A stretch of DNA of 64,000 nt from Chryseobacterium scophthalmum (GCF_900143185.1 NZ_FSRQ01000002.1:868001-932000), one strand, 5' to 3'; positions 26,107-36,089 are shown, counted from the stretch's first letter. Numbers and translations: made by a program. The notes: generated by a model from the sequence alone, not told the origin.

Positions 26107-27258
26107 TCACAATTCCGGATGCCTCTCAAACTCTTTATCCCTATCAAAGAGATACCGGTAAGTTGCCAGTTTTCTGGTAACAGTCGTATCAAGATTTTCT
26201 GCGATTTTTATCATTTTAGGATTAAAATTACCAATCCATTGTAATTCAGTGGTTTTGAAATCAGTGTGCTTTCTTAGATGCTGAGTTCCTTCCCAAATCA
26301 TGTATCCTTCAATACCTTTTTTCTGCCATTCAGGAACCACACCGAAAACGAGACCCACCATTTTCTCATTCTTTTTGAATTTTTTAACCCATAAAAATTT
26401 TAATTTTTCAATAATTCCGAATTTTCCGTTCAGGTATTTAAACCATTGATTCAGATCCGGAATATTCATCCACATGGCAACAGGTTTTTCATTTTCATAA
26501 ACGAACCAAGAAATATGTTCATTAATGATTGGTTTCATTGTTTTAAACATTTTCAGAGTTTTTGATTCATCTAAACACTTTCCTCCACCGTGTGAAGCCC
26601 AAGCTTTATTGTAAATTAAGGTAAAATCTTTTGCAAATTTCTCCAAATTGTTCTTTTTCATCGGTCTTGCCGAAATCTCAGGATTTTTACTGTGTTTCGC
26701 ATGCATCACGGTAAAAACTCTTGAAACTTCTGCGAAAATAGGTCTTGAAAAACACAATTGTTCGAAATAAATATTGAACCCGTAATTTTCAAAAAGCTCT
26801 TTATAATAAGGAAAATTATAATTCATTCCGTATAAAGGTTCTATAAAACCTTCTGTTAGAAGTCCCCAAAATTTATCACGTTCCCCGAAATTGATAGGTC
26901 CGTCCATCGCTTCAATTCCTTTTTCCTGAAGCCAGTTTTTGCAATGATTAAAAACAAAATTGGCAGTTTCCTGATCGTTGATGCAATCGAAAAAACCAAT
27001 TCCGCCGGTAGGTTGATTCTGTTCGTAAGATTTATTGATGAAAACAGCAATCTTCCCTACAGTTTCAGATTTTTTTTTAAATAAAAACCTTACACACTCT
27101 CCGTTTTTATAAAATTTATTTTTCTCAGGGTTAAAAACTTCGTTAATGTCTTTGTCTAAAGGTCTGATATAATTTTTGTCATGTTGATAAAGTCTTGCTG
27201 GGAAATCGAGAAACTCCTTTTTTTGATGGGTATTTTGTACTTCTTCAACAGTGATCAT
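26107..27258 (-). CDS. GNAT-like N-acetyltransferase (large, substrate unknown)
   Basis: This 383-residue protein belongs to a conserved family annotated as GNAT acetyltransferases of YghO type. Visible marks are FPARLYQHDKNYIRPLDKDI at the N-terminus, GIEAMDGPINFGERDKFWG in the middle, and LVFGVVPEWQKKGIEGYMIW, a degenerate acetyl-CoA loop (QkKGIEGY). ELQWIGNFNPKMIKIAENL closes the fold. The reaction is not known. It has no signal peptide and is divergent from folE with about 100 bases between. Confidence 0.8.
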   Translation of the reverse strand: MITVEEVQNTHQKKEFLDFPARLYQHDKNYIRPLDKDINEVFNPEKNKFYKNGECVRFLFKKKSETVGKIAVFINKSYEQNQPTGGIGFFDCINDQETANFVFNHCKNWLQEKGIEAMDGPINFGERDKFWGLLTEGFIEPLYGMNYNFPYYKELFENYGFNIYFEQLCFSRPIFAEVSRVFTVMHAKHSKNPEISARPMKKNNLEKFAKDFTLIYNKAWASHGGGKCLDESKTLKMFKTMKPIINEHISWFVYENEKPVAMWMNIPDLNQWFKYLNGKFGIIEKLKFLWVKKFKKNEKMVGLVFGVVPEWQKKGIEGYMIWEGTQHLRKHTDFKTTELQWIGNFNPKMIKIAENLDTTVTRKLATYRYLFDRDKEFERHPEL

Positions 27259-27305
27259 AACTTTTTAACAGAATAAAACCGAAAGGTAATATTTTTCAGT
27301 ATAAA

Positions 27306-27340
27306 TTGAAATAGCCGAAAAGATTTTATCCGTATTTTTG
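27306..27340 (+). promoter_or_regulatory. Candidate promoter of folE
   Basis: The -7 element TATTTTTG (27333-27340) matches TAnnTTTG. A TTG at 27306-27308 could be the -33 element, but the 24-base spacer is longer than the usual 17-23. Confidence 0.5.
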
Positions 27341-27357
27341 TTGAAAAATTATTTAAA

Positions 27358-28026
27358 ATGGTTGATTTTACCGATAACGATGATGATATTTTTACAGGAA
27401 AAGAGCATACCCCAATCCGTGAAGATGCTTTTGAGAAATCGCCACAGGAAAAAATAGAAAAAATTACCGAGCTTTTTGGTGAGATTATGGAAACATTAGG
27501 TCTCGATATGACCGATGATTCTTTGAAAGATTCTCCGAAAAGAGTTGCGAAAATGTATGTTAACGAAATTTTCGGAGGTTTACTTCCCGAAAACAAACCC
27601 GGAATTTCTACCTTTTCAAACAAGTACAAATATCGCCAAATGTTGGTGGAAAAAGATATTACGGTTTACTCTTTCTGCGAACATCATTTTTTACCGATTA
27701 TAGGAAGGGCGCATGTTGCTTATATTTCAAACGGTGAGGTAATTGGTCTTTCAAAAATCAACAGGATTGTAGATTATTATGCAAAAAGACCACAGGTTCA
27801 GGAGAGATTGACGATGCAGATTGTAGATGCGTTGAAAGAAGCATTGGGAACAAAAGATGTCGCTTGTATTATTGATGCTAAACATCTTTGTGTAAATTGC
27901 AGAGGAATAAAAGATACGGCAAGTTCTACAATTACGGCAGAATTGAGCGGGATTTTCAGAACCAATCCAATTACGAGACAAGAGTTTCTACATTATGTAG
28001 GAAGCCATGCAAAACTGGATTATTAA
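27358..28026 (+). CDS. folE: GTP cyclohydrolase I
   Basis: The 222-residue enzyme converts GTP to dihydroneopterin triphosphate, the first step to tetrahydrofolate. The zinc site is visible as Cys107 and His110 (FCEHHFLP) with Cys178 (HLCVNCRG). Further signatures are GLSKINRIVDYYAKRPQVQE and SSTITAELSG. The N-terminal 30 residues are acidic and variable, as usual. A lipoprotein gene follows by 11 bases and may share its transcript. The folate product feeds the methionine enzymes encoded upstream, but no shared control is visible. Confidence 0.97.
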   Translation: MVDFTDNDDDIFTGKEHTPIREDAFEKSPQEKIEKITELFGEIMETLGLDMTDDSLKDSPKRVAKMYVNEIFGGLLPENKPGISTFSNKYKYRQMLVEKDITVYSFCEHHFLPIIGRAHVAYISNGEVIGLSKINRIVDYYAKRPQVQERLTMQIVDALKEALGTKDVACIIDAKHLCVNCRGIKDTASSTITAELSGIFRTNPITRQEFLHYVGSHAKLDY

Positions 28027-28037
28027 ATACCTGAAAA

Positions 28038-28469
28038 ATGAACAGATTCTCACCTTTATTTCGACAAAGCAATCTGAAATTTGTTGTGATTTTATTGGGA
28101 ATTGTTTCTTGCGGAAAAGAAAAGAGCAAAATAGCCACTTGTATCGAAGCCCGTCAGCTTGCAAAAGCAGATTTCGAAAAACAGAAATACGTTTTTTATG
28201 AATATCAATATTTAAATGATGATAAATCAAAAAATATTGATTTTGTAAATATTTTGAAACAAAAGAACATTAAAGTTATATTTAAGACAAAATATCCTGT
28301 TTCTTGCTTACCTGATGAGAGAGATAAACTTGAAGAAAGCAAAATTTGCTATCAAACACAGATGAACAACAGTATTACGGCTAAGTTTGGGCATAGTTTT
28401 TTGGATAGTGCAAGAATAGGAGTACAAAAAAACAATGATCTCAAATTGATAAAAATAATCAAGAAATGA
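28038..28469 (+). CDS. Hypothetical lipoprotein
   Basis: The 143-residue protein has a lipoprotein-type signal ending VILLGIVSC, with the lipidated Cys at about residue 25 followed by GKEKSK. The mature part contains three further cysteines (TCIEARQ, VSCLPDE, KICYQTQ) that could form disulfides, and a Lys-rich end. I recognise no family. The 11-base gap to folE suggests co-transcription, but a functional link is unlikely to be direct. Confidence 0.65.
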   Translation: MNRFSPLFRQSNLKFVVILLGIVSCGKEKSKIATCIEARQLAKADFEKQKYVFYEYQYLNDDKSKNIDFVNILKQKNIKVIFKTKYPVSCLPDERDKLEESKICYQTQMNNSITAKFGHSFLDSARIGVQKNNDLKLIKIIKK

Positions 28470-28609
28470 TAAAATTTAAAAAAGTTTCAAATCAGATATT
28501 CATCACAACCATTATTTGTTGTTGCTGTGAATGCTGGTGTTAAAAGATTTCTTTCTTTTAATATGTGAAACTGTAAAATAAATTTAAAAAATCATTAAAT
28601 CAAAAATAA

Positions 28610-30076
28610 ATGCAACTAAAAATATACAACTCTCTTGCGGGAGAAAAAGAAATATTTAAACCAATTTTAGAAGGAAATGTTGGAATGTACGTTTGTGGAC
28701 CGACCGTTTACAGCAATGTGCATTTGGGAAATGTGCGAACTTTTCTTTCTTTCGATTTTATCTACAGAAGTTTAACGCATCTTGGGTATAAGGTAAGATA
28801 TGTAAGAAATATTACTGATGCAGGTCACCTTACCGATGATGGAGATGTTAATAACGACCGTTTTGTAAAGCAAACCCGTCTTGAGAAATTAGAACCGATG
28901 GAAATTGTGCAGAAATATACTGTAGATTTTCACAAGGTTTTAGATATGTTCAATCTACTGCCTCCGAATATTGAGCCTACTGCGACTGGTCACATCGTAG
29001 AGCAGATTGAGCTGACTCAGAAATTAATTGAAACAGGTTTTGCTTACGAAAGCAACGGTTCTGTTTATTTCGATGTTTTGGAATATAATAATAGAGGTTT
29101 AAACTACGGTGAACTTTCAAAACGTAACATCGAAGAACTTTTTGCCAACACAAGAGATTTAGACGGTCAAGGAGAAAAGAAGAATCCTCAGGATTTTGCA
29201 CTATGGAAAAAAGCTTCTCCTGCGCATATTATGCGTTGGAATTCTCCTTGGGGAGAAGGTTTCCCGGGATGGCATCTTGAATGTACTGCGATGAGCACGA
29301 AATATTTAGGTGAAACTTTCGATATTCATGGTGGTGGAATGGATTTGAAATTTCCACACCACGAATGTGAAATTGCACAGGGAAAAGCTTGCAACGGAGC
29401 TTCTCCGGTAAATTACTGGATGCACGCTAATATGTTGACGATGAATTCTCAGCGTATGAGTAAATCAACCGGAAATTATATTTTACCAATGCAACTGGTT
29501 TCTGGTGAAAATGATTTTTTTGAAAAATCTTTTCATCCTGCGATTGTTCGTTTTTGCTTTTTACAGGCACATTACAGAAGTGTTTTAGATATTTCTAATG
29601 ATGCAATGTTGGCGAGTGAAAAAGGTTTCAGTCGATTAATGGAAGCTTTAAAAATATTAAATTCAATCACTCCGAATGATGAGAAACAGTCTGGTTTTAG
29701 TTTGGAAGATTGGAAAACCAAGTGTTATGATGCTTTAACAGATGATTTCAATTCACCTGTTCTGATTGCTCATTTATTTGAAGCGGTGAAATTTATTTTT
29801 GCTTTAAAAGATGAAAAAGAAACGATTTCAGCTAAAGATCTGGAAGATTTAAAATCTACATTAAATGCTTTTGTTTTTGATGTGTTAGGATTGCAGAATA
29901 TTGAAGAAAATAATAATGAAAAATTAGATCAGACGTTACAGGTTTTAATTGAATTAAGAAATCAGGCAAGGAAATCTAAGAACTTTGACCTTTCAGACCA
30001 GATTAGAGATAAACTTTTAGCAGAAGGAATTGAGCTGAAAGATGGAAGAGAAGGTACAACTTACGTTTTGAACTAA
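28610..30076 (+). CDS. cysS: Cysteine-tRNA ligase
   Basis: The 488-residue protein is a class I aminoacyl-tRNA synthetase. The HIGH-like motif is VHLGNVRT after [10 protein letters not shown], and the KMSKS-like motif is [10 protein letters not shown]. Zinc-site residues lie in [13 protein letters not shown] and HHECEIAQ, which is specific to CysRS. Length is normal for the family. It is the only tRNA synthetase here and stands alone; a perfect 22-bp inverted repeat with a T-run follows it as terminator. Confidence 0.97.
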   Translation: MQLKIYNSLAGEKEIFKPILEGNVGMYVCGPTVYSNVHLGNVRTFLSFDFIYRSLTHLGYKVRYVRNITDAGHLTDDGDVNNDRFVKQTRLEKLEPMEIVQKYTVDFHKVLDMFNLLPPNIEPTATGHIVEQIELTQKLIETGFAYESNGSVYFDVLEYNNRGLNYGELSKRNIEELFANTRDLDGQGEKKNPQDFALWKKASPAHIMRWNSPWGEGFPGWHLECTAMSTKYLGETFDIHGGGMDLKFPHHECEIAQGKACNGASPVNYWMHANMLTMNSQRMSKSTGNYILPMQLVSGENDFFEKSFHPAIVRFCFLQAHYRSVLDISNDAMLASEKGFSRLMEALKILNSITPNDEKQSGFSLEDWKTKCYDALTDDFNSPVLIAHLFEAVKFIFALKDEKETISAKDLEDLKSTLNAFVFDVLGLQNIEENNNEKLDQTLQVLIELRNQARKSKNFDLSDQIRDKLLAEGIELKDGREGTTYVLN

Positions 30077-30097
30077 AGAAAGTTTTTCAATTTATAT

Positions 30098-30178
30098 CTC
30101 TCGCAGATTTTAAAGATTGCCCAGATTTTTTAAAAATAATTATCTGATCAATCTTTAAAATCTGCGAGAGTTTTTTTA
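30098..30178 (+). repeat. Family B palindromic repeat, perfect 22-bp arms; acts as cysS terminator
   Basis: The arms 30098-30119 and 30149-30170 are exact complements and begin CTCTCGCAGATT. A run of seven T follows. Related imperfect copies lie at 57801-57874 and 61391-61465, with a half copy near 63766. The long, highly paired arms suggest recent origin or active maintenance. Confidence 0.8.
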
Positions 30179-30278
30179 TGCTGAAAATTGTTATATTTTT
30201 AATAATATTTTTTCAAAATACAATTCAAAAATTGTTTAACTTAGTAAGACTAAAACAATTACAAATAAAAATTAACAC

Positions 30279-31442
30279 ATGAAAAAACATTTATTCCCTA
30301 TTATTTTATTATTACTTGGAAATACAATCAATGCGCAACAAGATTTTTTTGCATTGGCAGGAAAAGATTCTCCAAGAATTGAGTTTAATGATTTCCGCGT
30401 AATGAATTCAGACGGAACTTCCGGTGAAAGTATTTTCGGAGTTTCTTCAGAGGCAAAAGTGATTTCCCAATCTAAAACAACAGCAGTTACTGAAGATAAA
30501 ACTTCTTACAACCATGCTCAGTCAATGAATTTGGCGGCTTTAGCTTTAGATTCTTCGGGCAATAATTTGGTGTATATGCCAATGTTTTCGTCTAATATCT
30601 ATGTTTTAAATCAAAAAACAAAAGAAATTACTTTAGTTGAAAATACTGTGGCAAGAGTTACTTCTTGTGATATCAATTCTCATATTACAAGAATGGCAAC
30701 CGGTTATGACGGAAATATTTATGTTATTAATAATGCAGGAACACAATTTATTCAAATCAATAAAAAAAACAGTCAATACATTGTAAATGATTTAGGCATT
30801 ATTAAAGATGATGCTTCGAACGGCAAAAATTCTTTTACTGCGATGGAAACAGGTTTTGGCGGCGATATGATTGCTGATGCAGATAATAACTTCTATGTTT
30901 TTGCAGCTTCTGGAAATGTATTTAAAGTTTCAACGAAAGAATTAAAGGCAAAATTTGTAGGTAAAATTACAGGCTTACCTGAAGCGTATTCTGTAAATGG
31001 AGCAGCAGTAAATTCTAAAGGAAAAGTAATGATTGCAAGCGCAAAAGGAGCTGCTTTGTATGAATTGAATCTTAATAACTTGGAAGCAAAACAACTTCCG
31101 GGTGAACAGAATTTGCATATTTATGATTTGGCAAGTAAATACTTTGCAAACGACAGAATTGCGGCTGTAAATACTTTGGCTAATATTGACATTTATCCAA
31201 CAAAAGTTGATGAACAAACGATTACGGTGAATGTAAATGATAAGGCTGTTAAAGGAAATATTAAAGTGAATATTTTTGATGTTTCAGGAAAATCGGTGAT
31301 GTCAACAACTTTATCTGTAAAAGACGGAAACCTTAATCAGCAGATTCAGCTTAGAAATCTGGTAACCGGAACTTATGTGGTGAGCATCACAGAAGAATCT
31401 GGTAAAAACTTATTGTCTAAGAAAATTTTGGTTACTAAATAA
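30279..31442 (+). CDS. Secreted protein with type IX secretion sorting domain
   Basis: The 387-residue protein starts with a signal peptide (MKKHLFPIILLLLGNTINAQ). The middle, about residues 90-300, looks like a beta-propeller: repeated blades such as NNLVYMPMFSSNIYVLN, GNIYVINNAGTQFIQIN and NNFYVFAASGNVFKVS. The last 80 residues are a type A T9SS C-terminal domain (IYPTKVDEQTITVNV, VSGKSVMSTTL, LVTGTYVVSI, KKILVTK). The protein is thus exported across the outer membrane by the gliding-type secretion system and anchored or released. Its function is unknown; I see no catalytic motif. Confidence 0.85.
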   Translation: MKKHLFPIILLLLGNTINAQQDFFALAGKDSPRIEFNDFRVMNSDGTSGESIFGVSSEAKVISQSKTTAVTEDKTSYNHAQSMNLAALALDSSGNNLVYMPMFSSNIYVLNQKTKEITLVENTVARVTSCDINSHITRMATGYDGNIYVINNAGTQFIQINKKNSQYIVNDLGIIKDDASNGKNSFTAMETGFGGDMIADADNNFYVFAASGNVFKVSTKELKAKFVGKITGLPEAYSVNGAAVNSKGKVMIASAKGAALYELNLNNLEAKQLPGEQNLHIYDLASKYFANDRIAAVNTLANIDIYPTKVDEQTITVNVNDKAVKGNIKVNIFDVSGKSVMSTTLSVKDGNLNQQIQLRNLVTGTYVVSITEESGKNLLSKKILVTK

Positions 31443-31467
31443 ATTGACTTTTTTATAATATTTAAAG

Positions 31468-31498
31468 ACCTTTCTTCAGTATTGAGGAAAGGTTTTTT
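31468..31498 (+). terminator. Terminator after the T9SS substrate gene
   Basis: An 11-bp stem with one G-T pair (31468-31478 with 31483-31493) and a 4-base loop is followed by TTTTT. Confidence 0.82.
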
Positions 31499-31568
31499 AA
31501 TGAATATTTGATATTGCAACAGCTTGTTTCTCAATTTTTAAGCGTATTTTTAGGGAAAATAGACATCG

Positions 31569-34217
31569 ATGAAATTGTATTTTAATATTGAATATCATGC
31601 AAAACCAGGCGAGAGACTAAAACTTATTGTTGATGAAAAAGATTCTGCTGCCCGAAGTTACATGATGTTTCATACCGAAAATGGTTTGTGGAAATGTGAA
31701 GTAGATTTTTTTTCTAAATCAATTGCTTACAAATATCAGCTTAAAGACGAAAGAGGAAATATTTTGCGGGAAGAGTTTGTTCTGCATCATTTGGGTTTTC
31801 CTCACAACTATAAAGAGTTTTTAATTTTCGATGAATGGAACAGCAAAAACTTTCCGGAAAATTATCTGAACAATAAAATTTTAAGAAACAAACTTTCCCA
31901 ATTAGTTCCACGAAAAATCTCGGTCTTAAAAAAACACACTCATTTATTCAGAATTGAAGCACCGGTTTATAATCCTAACTGGGAAATTGTTTTAATAGGA
32001 AATACACCTTCTTTAGGTAATTGGAGCTATGAAAATTCAATTCATTTATCTCAGACTGATTTCGGGATTTGGGAAGCTTCTGTTGATATTCCTGAAATTC
32101 AGCTTATTCAATATAAATACGCCATTTTTGATACAATTGAAGGAAAAATAATTGATATAGAAAGTGGTGAAAACAGGTCAACAATTCCCAATCAACAGAA
32201 TGATGTTTTGCAGATTGTAGCAGATCATTATTTCAGATTTAAATCTTATCAAATGTATCACGATGCAGGTGTTGCAGTTCCTGTTTTTTCTTTGAGAACT
32301 CAAAATGGTTTTGGTGTAGGAGAATTTTCTGATTTAAAAAAACTGGCAGATTGGGCAAATAAAGCTTCTTTAGGGATTATTCAGATTTTGCCGATTAATG
32401 ACACAACGGCCAATTATTCATGGACAGATTCTTATCCTTATGCGGCAGTTTCGGTTTATGCTTTACATCCTCAATATATTTCTATTGAAAATCTTGATTT
32501 TGAATTACCGAAAGAATTAGTTGAAGAGTTTCATGCAAAAAAATCAGAATTAAATTCTTTAGATTTAATTGATTACGAAAAAATGATTTCTGCAAAATGG
32601 AAATATCTTAAAGCTGTTTTCAATACCGAAAAAGAGAAGATTTATAAAGACAGAAGTTTCAAAAAGTTTATCAAAGATAATGAAGAATGGCTTTTACCCT
32701 ATTCTGCATTTTGTGTTTTGAGAGATAAATACAAAACACCGAATTTCAACGAGTGGAAAACCCAAAAAAAATATATTGCAGGTAAAATTTCACCGTTTTT
32801 TTCAGCTAAAAATAAAGATTATGATGCTTCGATGCTTCATGCATGGATCCAGTTTCAGCTTCATAAACAATTAAAAGATGCTGTTGATTATATTCATGGT
32901 TTAGGAATTTCGTTAAAAGGAGATTTACCGATCGGAATTTATAGACATTCTGTTGAAGCATGGGCGGAACCTGATTTATTCGGAATGGATTTCCAAGCAG
33001 GAGCACCTCCGGATCAGTTTACGGAAATCGGGCAGAATTGGGAATTTCCGACTTACAACTGGGAAGCGATGAAAGCAGATGATTACAGGTGGTGGAAAAA
33101 TAGATTCAAAGCGTTAGAACAGTATTTTGATGCGATGAGAATCGATCATATTTTAGGATTTTTCAGAATCTGGAGAATGCCAATTTCTGCAACTCAGGGA
33201 ATTTTAGGATATTTTTATCCGGCTGTTCCTGTCATTTTTGATGAATTTAAAGCGAGACACATCCCTTTTGATTTTGAAAGATATTGTAAACCTTTCATTA
33301 ATGATGAAATTTTGTGGAAATATTTTGGAGAAGAAACTTTTAAAGCTTTACAGTTTATCCATAAAAATTCAGACGGAACTTATCAATTTAAAGACGAGTT
33401 TAATACTCAAAGAAAGATTGCAGATTATTTTAAAAATCAACCTGAAGATATTTCTGAAAAATTAATTTCGCTTTGTGCGAATGTTTTATTCTTGACTGAA
33501 GAAAAAAACGGCGAAACGGTTTATCATCCGAGATTTAATGTTTTTAAAACTGAATCTTATCAATATCTTTCTGATTGGGAAAGAAGCTCTGTTTACGAGC
33601 TTTATCAGGATTACTTCTTTAAAAGACAGGATTATTTATGGAAAGAAAAAGCCATGGAAAAACTTCCGGTTATCCTGAATGCAACAGATATGTTGATTTG
33701 TGGCGAAGATTTGGGCATGGTTCCGGATTGTGTTCCTGAAGTGATGGATGAATTGGCAATTGTCGCATTGAAAGTTCAACGTATGCCTTCAGGAAATATT
33801 CCGTTTTCTAATCCTAAAAAAGCAGGTTACATGAATGTCGTTACAGCTTCTTCGCACGACAGTTCAACGCTTCGTCAATGGTGGAAAGAAAATCCCGGAT
33901 CTACGCAGATTTATTTTAATCAACAATTAAATCAAAATGGAAAAGCGCCCAGTGATTTAGAACCTTATTTAGCCGAAATTATAATGAAACAGCATCTTTA
34001 CAACGATGCAATGTTGGCAATTTTCCCTATTCAGGATTTCTTTGCAATGGATGAAAATTTAGTCAATTCGAAGATTGAGAATGAAAGAATTAATAATCCT
34101 GCAGTGTTTCCGCACTATTGGCGTTACAGAATGCATTTAAACCTTGAAAATTTAACAGAAAATGTAGAATTTAATCAAAAGGTTTCAAATTGGATTAATG
34201 AAAGTGGAAGAGGTTGA
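31569..34217 (+). CDS. malQ: 4-alpha-glucanotransferase (GH77) with N-terminal CBM20 modules
   Basis: The 882-residue protein resembles plant DPE2. Two N-terminal starch-binding CBM20-type modules come first (residues about 1-100 and 125-225, the second with VLIGNTPSLGNWSYENSI). The GH77 barrel starts at PVFSLRTQNGFGVGEFSDLK. Catalytic signatures are MRIDHILGFFRIW (Asp nucleophile) and ICGEDLGMVPDCVPE (acid/base Glu), then ASSHDSSTLRQWW. It transfers glucan segments between alpha-1,4-glucans or to glucose, in the cytoplasm. No glycogen operon is nearby. The glucosidase at 12-15 kb may share this area of metabolism. Confidence 0.95.
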   Translation: MKLYFNIEYHAKPGERLKLIVDEKDSAARSYMMFHTENGLWKCEVDFFSKSIAYKYQLKDERGNILREEFVLHHLGFPHNYKEFLIFDEWNSKNFPENYLNNKILRNKLSQLVPRKISVLKKHTHLFRIEAPVYNPNWEIVLIGNTPSLGNWSYENSIHLSQTDFGIWEASVDIPEIQLIQYKYAIFDTIEGKIIDIESGENRSTIPNQQNDVLQIVADHYFRFKSYQMYHDAGVAVPVFSLRTQNGFGVGEFSDLKKLADWANKASLGIIQILPINDTTANYSWTDSYPYAAVSVYALHPQYISIENLDFELPKELVEEFHAKKSELNSLDLIDYEKMISAKWKYLKAVFNTEKEKIYKDRSFKKFIKDNEEWLLPYSAFCVLRDKYKTPNFNEWKTQKKYIAGKISPFFSAKNKDYDASMLHAWIQFQLHKQLKDAVDYIHGLGISLKGDLPIGIYRHSVEAWAEPDLFGMDFQAGAPPDQFTEIGQNWEFPTYNWEAMKADDYRWWKNRFKALEQYFDAMRIDHILGFFRIWRMPISATQGILGYFYPAVPVIFDEFKARHIPFDFERYCKPFINDEILWKYFGEETFKALQFIHKNSDGTYQFKDEFNTQRKIADYFKNQPEDISEKLISLCANVLFLTEEKNGETVYHPRFNVFKTESYQYLSDWERSSVYELYQDYFFKRQDYLWKEKAMEKLPVILNATDMLICGEDLGMVPDCVPEVMDELAIVALKVQRMPSGNIPFSNPKKAGYMNVVTASSHDSSTLRQWWKENPGSTQIYFNQQLNQNGKAPSDLEPYLAEIIMKQHLYNDAMLAIFPIQDFFAMDENLVNSKIENERINNPAVFPHYWRYRMHLNLENLTENVEFNQKVSNWINESGRG

Positions 34218-34261
34218 TTAAAATTATTGTATTGAAAATCAATTGTTTAAAAATATTTTAA

Positions 34262-34298
34262 GAAGAAGTTTTATCTGTAGATTTAACTTCTTTTTTGT
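34262..34298 (+). terminator. Terminator after the GH77 gene
   Basis: The 8-bp core AAGAAGTT pairs with AACTTCTT around a loop and is followed by TTTTT. Confidence 0.6.
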
Positions 34299-34356
34299 AT
34301 CTATATCAAAAAGATAAGAATGAAAGTTCTGGATTAACCAATTAACGATTAATAAA

Positions 34357-35331
34357 ATGAAAAATATATTTATAGGATTTGCATTAGGTTTGGCAACTTT
34401 ATCATTTGCTCAGCAATATCCAAATAACGGTTGGGACAACGATGGATATTATGGAAATAATGACGGATATTACAGTGATGACGATGACAGGAATTATTTC
34501 CCAGATGACTATTACTACAACTATCCACAGGATTATTATCCTTCAGATTATTACCAGAGTTATTATAACGATTACAGACAGAGTATCATCAATATCAACT
34601 GGAACGGATTTTTTGCTCAACACAGATTAAACCGTTGGCAAATTGATCAGATTTTATATCTGAATAATTTATACTCAAGTTTTTCTTCGTGGAATAATTT
34701 CTACCGTTACAATCCGGATAGATGGTATTATGACAGGTTTTATGCAATGGAAAGAATTTTAGGACCAAGAGTTTTTGTAGTTTTCCAAAACAACTATTAT
34801 CATGGTCGTAGTCCGATTGTATATTTCCAAAATTACAGAAGAACACATTATGTTCCGACATACAGAGTAATGCCTCGATATAGAAATGTGAATATCAATA
34901 TTTATAAAGTTGACAGAAACAGCTTCCGTAGAAATGATAACCCAACATTGAATGTTGTAAGATCTTCACGAGCGGGAAGTATCAGAAATGGAAATTCTTC
35001 TGGTGGTTTTAGAAATTCAGATTCCAATAATGGCGTAAGAAATAACAACGGAAATAACGGTATCAGAAGCAATAATGGAAATGGTGGAGTGAGAAATAAT
35101 AATGGAGGATTTAGAAATGATAATGGACGAAATGAAGGTGGACAAAGACACAGAGAGGCTACTCCAAGATCTGAAAACAATTCACCAAGAAACAATGGAA
35201 ACGGAGGATTCAGATCTCAACCGAGAAATGAAAACTCGAGCCCGAGACAGCAAAATAATGCTCCAAGACAGCAGAATAATTCTAATGAAGGAAGAAATTC
35301 TGGCTTCAGAGGGAATTTAGTAAGGAATTAA
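34357..35331 (+). CDS. Secreted low-complexity protein, Tyr/Asp-rich then Asn/Arg/Gly-rich
   Basis: The 324-residue protein has a signal peptide (MKNIFIGFALGLATLSFAQQ). Residues 20-75 are strikingly rich in Tyr, Asp and Asn (YYGNNDGYYSDDDD and repeats of DYY). A central folded-looking part with HRLNRWQIDQILYLNNLY and YYDRFYAMERILGPRVFVVF follows. The last 120 residues are repeats of short Asn/Gly/Arg units (GGVRNNNGG, GGFRSQPRN). The basic tail contrasts with the acidic start. I know no function; such compositions suit exported matrix or adhesive proteins or coacervating polymers. No T9SS signal is visible. Confidence 0.8.
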   Translation: MKNIFIGFALGLATLSFAQQYPNNGWDNDGYYGNNDGYYSDDDDRNYFPDDYYYNYPQDYYPSDYYQSYYNDYRQSIININWNGFFAQHRLNRWQIDQILYLNNLYSSFSSWNNFYRYNPDRWYYDRFYAMERILGPRVFVVFQNNYYHGRSPIVYFQNYRRTHYVPTYRVMPRYRNVNINIYKVDRNSFRRNDNPTLNVVRSSRAGSIRNGNSSGGFRNSDSNNGVRNNNGNNGIRSNNGNGGVRNNNGGFRNDNGRNEGGQRHREATPRSENNSPRNNGNGGFRSQPRNENSSPRQQNNAPRQQNNSNEGRNSGFRGNLVRN

Positions 35332-35349
35332 TTTTCATATATTATATTT

Positions 35350-35395
35350 GAGTGGTGTTGAGAGTGGATTTTTTATCTACTCTCTTTTTTATTTT
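35350..35395 (+). terminator. Hairpin with T-run after the low-complexity gene
   Basis: GAGAGTGGAT and ATCTACTCTC form a stem with one mismatch, followed by TTTTTT. Confidence 0.6.
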
Positions 35396-35511
35396 ATAAA
35401 ATGTTGAAATATTAATAATTAAATTTAACATTATTTATGAATTTCATTTTTAACTTATGGCAAAATTCAGTATCAAAAAGATATAACAAAACAATTAATT
35501 AATTTAAGCAC

Positions 35512-35967
35512 ATGAAAAAATTAGTATTAGCCGCAGCCTTTATCGTAACAGGAAGTTTTGCAATGGCACAACAGGTAAATCCTCAAGACAAAAAAATTAA
35601 CAGAGAGGAAATGCATAAAAAAATGGAGTTGAAGCAGCAGGAAAGAATGGCTGAAATGCAAAAGGAATTAAACCTGAATGAATCTCAGGTTGCAAAAATA
35701 AAAAATCTTCAGGAAAAACGTAAGGCTGATATGAAAGCTGAGTTTGAAAAAAACAAAGGCGAAAGACAGGCGAAAATGGAGAAGATGAAAGCTAAAAGAC
35801 AGCAAATGGACAATGAAATGAAAACCATCTTGACTCCGGAACAATATGATAAATGGCAGGTTTCAAGAAAAGCTAAAATGGAAGAAAGAAAAGCGATGAT
35901 AAAAGAAAGAGGTATGAAGCATGATAGAAAAATGATGGCGAAACCTCAGTCTGGAACCTCAATATAA
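35512..35967 (+). CDS. Spy/CpxP-like periplasmic helical protein
   Basis: The 151-residue protein has a signal peptide (MKKLVLAAAFIVTGSFAMAQ). The mature part is a charged helix rich in Lys, Glu and Met. It has two LTxxQ-like positions: ELNLNESQVAKI and TILTPEQYDKWQ, the usual marks of Spy/CpxP chaperones and Flavobacteriia analogues. Spy binds unfolded proteins in the periplasm. The high Met content (about 12%) might also suit copper or oxidant handling, but that is a guess. It is a single gene with a terminator after it. Confidence 0.75.
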   Translation: MKKLVLAAAFIVTGSFAMAQQVNPQDKKINREEMHKKMELKQQERMAEMQKELNLNESQVAKIKNLQEKRKADMKAEFEKNKGERQAKMEKMKAKRQQMDNEMKTILTPEQYDKWQVSRKAKMEERKAMIKERGMKHDRKMMAKPQSGTSI

Positions 35968-36006
35968 GCTGATATAGAAGTTTATAATTTTGATTTTTAA
36001 TGTTAG

Positions 36007-36035
36007 AAGGGCAGAAGTAATTCTGTCCTTTTTTA
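36007..36035 (+). terminator. Terminator after the Spy-like gene
   Basis: A 10-bp stem (36007-36016 with 36021-36030, one G-T pair) with a GTAA loop is followed by TTTT. Confidence 0.85.
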
Positions 36036-36089
36036 TATTAAATCTAAATCTAAATTTTGTGAAAACTTTTCAATTCGCCTTTTAATGCG

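Noticed and set aside
34902..35195. Minus-strand open frame, Leu/Pro/Phe-rich
   Set aside because: Antisense to the Asn/Gly/Arg repeats of the secreted low-complexity protein.
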